A stretch of 64,000 nucleotides of DNA from contig NC_066314.1 in NCBI RefSeq assembly GCF_022539315.1, positions 59,753,543-59,817,542 of the forward strand. Direction: 5' to 3'. Positions 57,381 through 64,000 of this stretch are shown here, piece after piece (the stretch's first letter is position 1; every line of letters starts with the position of its first letter). This DNA is from Serinus canaria (Eukaryota > Chordata > Aves > Passeriformes > Fringillidae). The notes under the pieces were generated by a model. It was given only the letters and a program-made list of their open reading frames with translations. It had not been told where the DNA came from and did no database searches. The translations under genes were made by a program, and so were the position numbers.

Positions 57381-59253
57381 GGAGGAAGGACAAGAAGAAG
57401 ATATTAATACATCTGAAATACCTAATTAGATGTTCTTGAAGCACATCAGTAGCAATAGGTCAAGGAGAAAGAGTGTAAAGCCTCTGCCAGGTGTTAGGGG
57501 GAATTTATTGATGGAAGGATTGATTGCCAAAATGTTAAATGTCCAGACTTGCATTTCTAAGGAAAAAGTGAGAGGCAGATTTTTATTTTTTAAGAAAAAC
57601 GTTAATCAAGTGAATTCAAGCATCTTGGAACACAGAACTAACAGGAGGTAACAAAATAACCAATGAAATTTGAGACTAGAGTATGCAAATCTATGACACT
57701 AACTAGGGAAAAGCCAGCTGGGTGTGAATGGAGAAGACACAGTAGGGAATGAAAAGTATGGATTATATAAATATAATAAAACAGATGTTTCCTGCACAGG
57801 AGAATCTGTTTCAGGAATAATAAAATGTTTGAAGAGAAGGACTGTAAACAGGAGGGGGTTTTGAGGCCCAGCAATAATTTACTTTTTAATTAAATAAAGA
57901 CATTTCCAAGGATCTAATATATGATTGACCTGCATAGATAAAAAGCTTGAGGCTCAAACCATACCCTGAAAAAGCAAGTTTGTGGCCAATAAGGATATTC
58001 TTATTTACAACAGGGAATAAAAAGCTTCTAATTTAAATTCTAAAGTTTCATTTACAATCTCTGCAAGAAGTTCTGTAAATGACCTTTTAAATACTTTTAA
58101 TTAAAAGCAGAACTTTTTTTTTTTCATTTTAACATATAAATTGTTTAAAATGCAACCAGCTCTACTAATTTGAGATACAGTGTAGTTTCCAATATATTAC
58201 ATGTAACTTAATCCAAAGGTTCAATTCTGCACTTCTGGATTGAGCCAGCTATTTTGCAGGTAGACTGGACTCTTAATTAAGTAAGATGAGCTATCTTTGC
58301 TTTTCTACCCTTTACCAAGTGACAGGAGATGAAATGTTAATGGGAAAGCTCTTTTTTACCTCCAGAAGAGAGAGAGGGCAGCCATTTACCATCTTTTGAG
58401 GGCATCTGTTTATTTTCCTGCATCCCTCAGAGCACCACAAACCGTCCAAGGCCCGGGAAAGGTCAGGTCTGTATTGATGATGGTGTATGCCGAGGACAAT
58501 CCCAATGTAATGCTTTCTGATGGGCTCTGCTGACAGCCCTGGTTCTGTGGAGATAAATGCCCACTGTAGTCATTTCATGTTGCTTTCCCCCTTTCCACTT
58601 CAAGCAGTTTCTGGCTGCAGAAGTGACATAGATCTCTATCCATTACTAACTTGAAAATCTGATCTAAAGCTCTGTGAACCTGCAGGCAGTGCTCAGTAAA
58701 TTGGTATTAAAACCCATATGAAGAATTGCATAATCTTTTAAAGAACATTTCATTTGCCAGTGACCTTTTCAGCACTGGAACTAGTTTCTTGTTTGGCAAT
58801 GATTATTTGCTAGAATAATCCTCAATACCTGCATGCACCCTTTATGTAGCACGAGCCCGGAATTTTTCTCCACAGACCTGTCATATTAGGCTATGGTTCT
58901 CCAGGTAGAAGGCTTTAATACACCCAATATCATCAAGATATATTGAGTGTATTGTTAGTAAACTATGAACAGCTGACTCTAGGTGCAGCTGATGATAGAC
59001 TACCAGCAGTGTGCAGTGACCATAAAATTATTTACTTAGGAAGCTGTTCCAGAAGCAATCTATCAGGCAGCAGCTTGAAACCCTCAAAACTGCAGAGTCC
59101 CATGGAGATTAAACCTGGCTTAAAAAGATCAGATGCAACAAGTCTGGGTGAGTATTGGAAACACTGGCTTTTGCCAGGATATTTTCAATGCTTTACATGG
59201 GATTTTGCATTTGTGTGGGTTTTGGGTTTTTTCTCCTGGCCACATCAAATAAG
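57381..59253. other. No gene seen
   Basis: AT-rich DNA. The part at about 58,380-58,700 is of higher complexity than its surroundings. Without an alignment I cannot say whether it is a conserved noncoding element. Confidence 0.5.
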
Positions 59254-59689
59254 CAGTCAGAGAAAATTAAGGCAGAGTGGCCTTCACATTCTCTGAAAAA
59301 ATCCCTTCACCCAGGATTTTTCTCCTGGGAAGCTGAGACGCCTCAGAGAAAAAGGAAAACAATTCTTATCTCATTTGCCTCTCCTGTGTTTTGCTCATGT
59401 GAAATGTGTTTGGAGATTGTTTACCCACAGGTGATTTCCTGGTTGGATTCTGGTGTGAGTTGTTTTGATTCTTTGGCCAACTGGGGCCAAGCTGTGTTGG
59501 GACTCTGGAAAGAGTCACAAGTTTTCATCATTATCTTTTAGCATTCAGTAAGGATCCTTTCTGTATTCTTTAGTATAGTATACTATTCTTTAATATAATA
59601 TCATATCATAAAGTAATAAATTAGCCTTCTGAGAACATGGAGTCAGATTCAACATTCCTGCCTTTGTCAGGGCATTTCCTGCAAATACA
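59254..59689 (+). mobile_element. Solo LTR (436 bases) of a songbird-abundant type
   Basis: Internal blocks TTTTTCTCCTGGGAAGCTGA, AACAATTCTTATCTCATTTG and GCCTTCTGAGAACATGGAGT match an LTR type that I remember as very frequent in songbirds. ATAAG flanks both sides exactly (59,249-59,253 and 59,690-59,694), a 5-base duplication fitting an ERVL-type element. The expected TG start reads CA here. AATAAA is at about 59,615. Confidence 0.8.
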
Positions 59690-62600
59690 ATAAGGCATCC
59701 TTAGGGTAAGGAGTGATGCTGAACCATGTGGCAGCTTGACTACATCCTCCACTGATGATTCCTCACCTTTGCTACCAGGAGTATAAAGCTTATTAAAATA
59801 ATTGCTGACTTTTTTTGGTTTTTTTCCTCCCACCTGAGATGCTACAAGAACAGCAAGGAATACTTTATTCCTTCTGAAATTGTCTGAAGGTCCCCAGCTG
59901 TGGTGCTGTCATTGCCAGAGATGTCAGAATGAATCCAAACCCCAGGTGCACTTCAAGTTCCGATCAAGACCTTTCTTTTTACAGGAACCTTTTAGTGATA
60001 GCAGAAGATCAAGCTAAAAGGGGAAAAAATGGAGTCCAGCTACACTTTAGCTTTGCTTTTCAACTTTGAGATCTTTTTGACTGAAATTACTGACACTCTG
60101 CAATGCTTTAAAATAGGGAGAAAGACCCAGGAACACAGAGGGCTTCAGAGGGTGCTGTGAAAGACAGTGGATAATATATTGCTGTAATATTAACAAAGTC
60201 AGTAATTAAAAATATACAGCAGTGGTGGTTCTGTACCTTTCCAGTAGCCAAAAAAGAGAGCCTGGATTACTAAGTCTCTCAGACATGCTATGGTATAGAC
60301 ACCTGTTGTCAACAACTACAAATAGATGTGTAAAACTGAACTCCAAGTGTGAAAGTAAAATTTCTCTTGATAAACTATTCTTCTGAGAAATTTTATCAAG
60401 AGGTTGTTCTCAACAGAGAGCGAGGGAAGGAAATTATTTTTTTGGCTGTTATTATTCTTAATATGAATCTTTTGAGCTGGAGTGAAATGGAAGTTCCTTA
60501 TCCTCAGATTCAAAGGAATACTTAAAACAAATATTTTAAAATTCAAAAGGCTTTGCTGACATCTTATTAATTATTTCACCACTTTTTTTCTTGGAAAGTC
60601 AAGAACATTCTTCATAGGAAGGTGAGTTGAGATGAACATGAGGCAAACCTGGAGAAGGCACTTTTGAAATGCAATTTGAGGGTGGCTACCCTGCCACTGT
60701 TCTCCATCAGCTTCTCATTTGGATTAAAATAAATTAAATTAATAGCAGCTAGCCCACAGTTAGTGTGTACAGCTCTAAATCCACTGATTTCTCTAAGTCA
60801 CATACATGTTGAAAAAAATCTGGCAAATTCAAGTATTTATGAAGACCCTCATCAAAGACTTCATCTCAGTTCTAAGAACTGTACTTGCACTGTTCAGACA
60901 AGAACTAATAAACTAAGATGAACTTAAATATTACTATTGCTGTTAGAATGTGAAACCACATTATACTGTTACCAGCATTTCATTTAATTTTTCTGCAGTC
61001 ATTTGGGAATGTTCAATTTGTTTGTCAGACTGTTGCTTTTTTCCCCTCTATATTTTACCACCCTTATGTTCTTCTCCCTTGAGAATTGGGTTTAAATTCA
61101 CTTCAGAAAATTCTTTCTCCCTACCAGGGATCAGTCTGTCTTAGAACTTTTTTGCCATGTCAAAATTATACTCCACAGGAATTATGGATTCAATGCCAAT
61201 GGTTTAAAACAGCCTCTGAAGTGCAACTGGATTTTCTGTAAAAGAGCCCTCTGTATACCTAAAGAGCATCCCAGAGTCAAGTGAAATAATGTCTTGACAC
61301 ATGGCAGTTAATACTGGTGAGACCTCTGGTGTTATTTGTCCAGGTCCCATATTTGACAGCTCTTTCTGTTGGAAGTCCATGATAATGTCCATTACTTATG
61401 GCAGCAAATCAAAATTTTATATTTTTGAAAGGGGTTTTTTCCTGGTTTTTTGTGGTGGTGTTTTTTTGGGTTTTTTGTTTGTTTTTTTTTTTTAATGTTA
61501 GAGGGGTGAAGGGAAAGAATATGTCCCTTCCCATCTGATGGAGCAGGAGACCAGAGCAATATTGCAGCCCTTAACCCTTTGAGAACAAGCAGTAAAAATT
61601 GCTAAACACTCTTGTTATTACACAGTTCAGCCTGATAAAGATGTCTTGTTTTTATTTAGCAATAACAACAGTTTGTATCATGGAAATGGTAGTGCAAACA
61701 GGAAATTGAATGTGCAGAATAATGGGAATAATAGGATTTGGCCATTGATTTTTACATGAAATAAAAGAGGACGGGAAGATTGGGGGATTAAAAAAAAGAA
61801 CCAAACAAGCTAGCAAAAATATTTTAGCAATGCAGTAAGTGAACTGGAAAATACATGAAGTGGGAAAACTCATTTTCATGACAGAAGACCAAAAAGCAGG
61901 CAAAAATAAAAGGAAGTGAATCCACTCCCATACAAAACACTGCTGTTTGACTACAGCTGATCTGTACTTTAATGTGGCAGCAGAACCTCTGCTGTAAGAA
62001 GAAACTGAATAAAAAAGAACATTGGGGACAAGTAAGTCACTTAGAAAATTAGTTCTCACCCATTCTCAAGTGTTTTGCATTCTGATTGGAATTCATTTTG
62101 TGCAGTGTTCCTTCTTCACAAGATAAAAACCATTTATTTCTGTGTTTATGAAATGTTCTTGTAATTTATTCTATTGCTCTGTTACCAGCTTTTTATTTTC
62201 TTGTGCCTGGAAGTGTTCCTTTCCTCACTGATCTCTTTTTGTTACCTCTCTCACTCGCTGCACTTTTTTTTTTCCTGTTAAATAGAGCAAGATTTACCAG
62301 GAAACAGAGGTGAAGTAGGCTTGGGGTTATAATTCTATATATCTCTTCCTGGAACTACAGGGGACAAGACAAAATGTTTTCTGACAGTATCCAATGTTTT
62401 CCTCAGTTGGTCTCATTCAGTTCTGACTTCAGGACTCGATCTTGAAATAAGGCAGCTCAACAAATCTGGAAAGTAAATTGTTTTAATATCTGCTGTCTCT
62501 GTGTGCCAGCACAGTATACAGAGATGGAAAAAGAAACTGTTCACAGAACATATTCATCTTGGACTTGGAACACCTGCAACCCTAATATTTGTTTTCTTCC

Positions 62601-64000
62601 TTTTTATAGTTCAGTGGCTTCACAGTTCTTTTCCCCATCCATTTTTACCGTAGTTGGTCAATCAGCCATTTTCATCTCTATTATCTTGTGATAATTTCCA
62701 ATGTTTTTGGTGTTATTTACTTCACAAGCTGCTGACAATCAGTTTTTGCCAGATGTTCTTGGAATCAAAGCAGAAAGATGAGCTGAGACTGCAGCAGACA
62801 GCTGGGACAAACAGTGTCTGGGATTTTTGCATGTATTTTTTATGTTATATATGTGAACAAATCTATTCAAAACCATAGTCTGACGGCATGTGATGAAAAA
62901 CAATGGGCTAATCAGCCAAGCAGTATGTGAAAGGCAAGGTATTTAATTCATAATTGTGAAACACATCACCAATACATGTTGAGAACAAGCTGCTGTAAGT
63001 TTTCTGAACTTTACTGTTCAGAAACAGTATGATTGTATTCCCACAAGCTGCACTACTAAACCTCCATGGTCAGATTCCTCTTACTAAGAAAAGTGAGAGA
63101 AGACTTATGATTCTTCAGATTCTTCATCATAAAGAGATCATCCAACCAGACAATGAACAAGACCAAAGCTGCATCAAGCATGCCTTAAGAAGATGTTTGG
63201 GCACATGCCTGGAGTTTCATATATTTCAAGTTAGAATGATTTCTGTTCTTATACTTACAGTGCCTTATTAATATTATAGCTCAGGAGGGGGAAAACATCA
63301 AACCATTCAGAGTTATTATCTTCAAAACAGAAACTAAATGTCAAGATCCAGCTGTGATCAAAGCAAATGAATTTCTGTTGTATTGCTTATTGCTGTTCTT
63401 CACACTTTGCTAAGGGAATTTACTGCTCATAAAAGGTAACAGATTGACTGCCCTGTGAACAGAGATCTTCTATTGATCTTCTGAACAAATCTGCCAGTGT
63501 GAGATGCTGTCTCACTGATGTATCACCTTCCTGGCCAGAGGGATCAGACAGAAATTCCACTGCAGCTCCTGGTTTAACTGCACAGGCTCTCATCCCAGAA
63601 CCACTGTGGGTGCTGATCAATGCCTGCCAGGAGAACAGATGAGACTCTGCTTTAATCTCACCACACACTGCTGCTCTGTGCCAAGACCTGAACCACTCAA
63701 GAGAAATGGGAAATATATTTATGTGTACATTTATCTGCTCATTACTTTGTGTCTGGGCATTCATTTTCTCTTTGGCTCACTTTTAAAAGCAAGGAACCAT
63801 GAAACAATAAGACATCCACCTTCACAAAAAAATCCCCACCACATTTGCAGGTTAAATAAATCTGTGAAGCTTCTAAATTACAGCAAAAGTAACAAACAGA
63901 TGCAAATTCTAACATGAACATTTGGAGTGCAACACGGTTGAATTCACAACAGACTTCCCTGATTTGTTTTAATTTTATTGGACAAATTTTTTTCAACAAA
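59690..64000. other. AT-rich DNA, no gene seen
   Basis: Contains a T-rich tract at about 61,430-61,495. No coding exon, RNA gene or clear repeat family is supported. Confidence 0.5.

Overview
The window looks like a piece of a bird genome, most likely a songbird. The evidence is CR1-type LINEs in several states of decay, endogenous retrovirus LTRs of a kind I remember as abundant in songbirds, spliced genes with GT/AG introns, and long AT-rich stretches without genes. I see no bacterial genes, tRNA, rRNA or CRISPR array. The species and chromosome cannot be read from the sequence.

Layout: (1) 1-17,130 is AT-rich DNA with no convincing gene. It holds a long GATA/GGAT microsatellite (6,238-6,442) and an old CR1 fragment near 9,880-10,830. 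(2) 17,130-44,060 is a GC-richer tandem array of one gene family that I do not recognise. All copies lie on the + strand. Gene A (17,130-24,569) and gene B (29,080-37,420) are two copies of one segment about 12.7 kb apart. Gene C (37,421-40,815) is a shorter, one-module copy, and D (41,870-44,060) is a fragment. (3) A 5'-complete CR1 (from about 24,570), broken by a solo LTR and a second insertion, and a truncated gag-bearing retrovirus (27,451 to about 29,075) lie between A and B. (4) 44,060-64,000 is again AT-rich and gene-poor, with two antisense CR1 pieces and two solo LTRs (56,684-57,380 and 59,254-59,689). A third solo LTR (41,280-41,667) lies between C and D.

The array is the main discovery candidate. 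Lining up copies gave a consistent exon set: a signal-peptide exon; many small ectodomain exons (72-114 bases), every one a multiple of three and phase 1 at both ends; a transmembrane exon (phase 1 in, phase 2 out); and a terminal tail exon. In gene B all exons but one join into a single frame of 1,641 bases (about 546 codons), coding for a putative type I membrane protein. Its polar, cysteine-poor ectodomain is built from about three repeated modules. Genes A and C carry clear damage (lost donors, a frameshift, stops). The two visible first exons both lack an ATG in the signal-peptide frame. The family may therefore be a recently expanded lineage-specific surface protein or a cluster of decaying copies; transcripts or related genomes would decide. 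All family and retroelement assignments rest on reading motifs by eye, with no database search.
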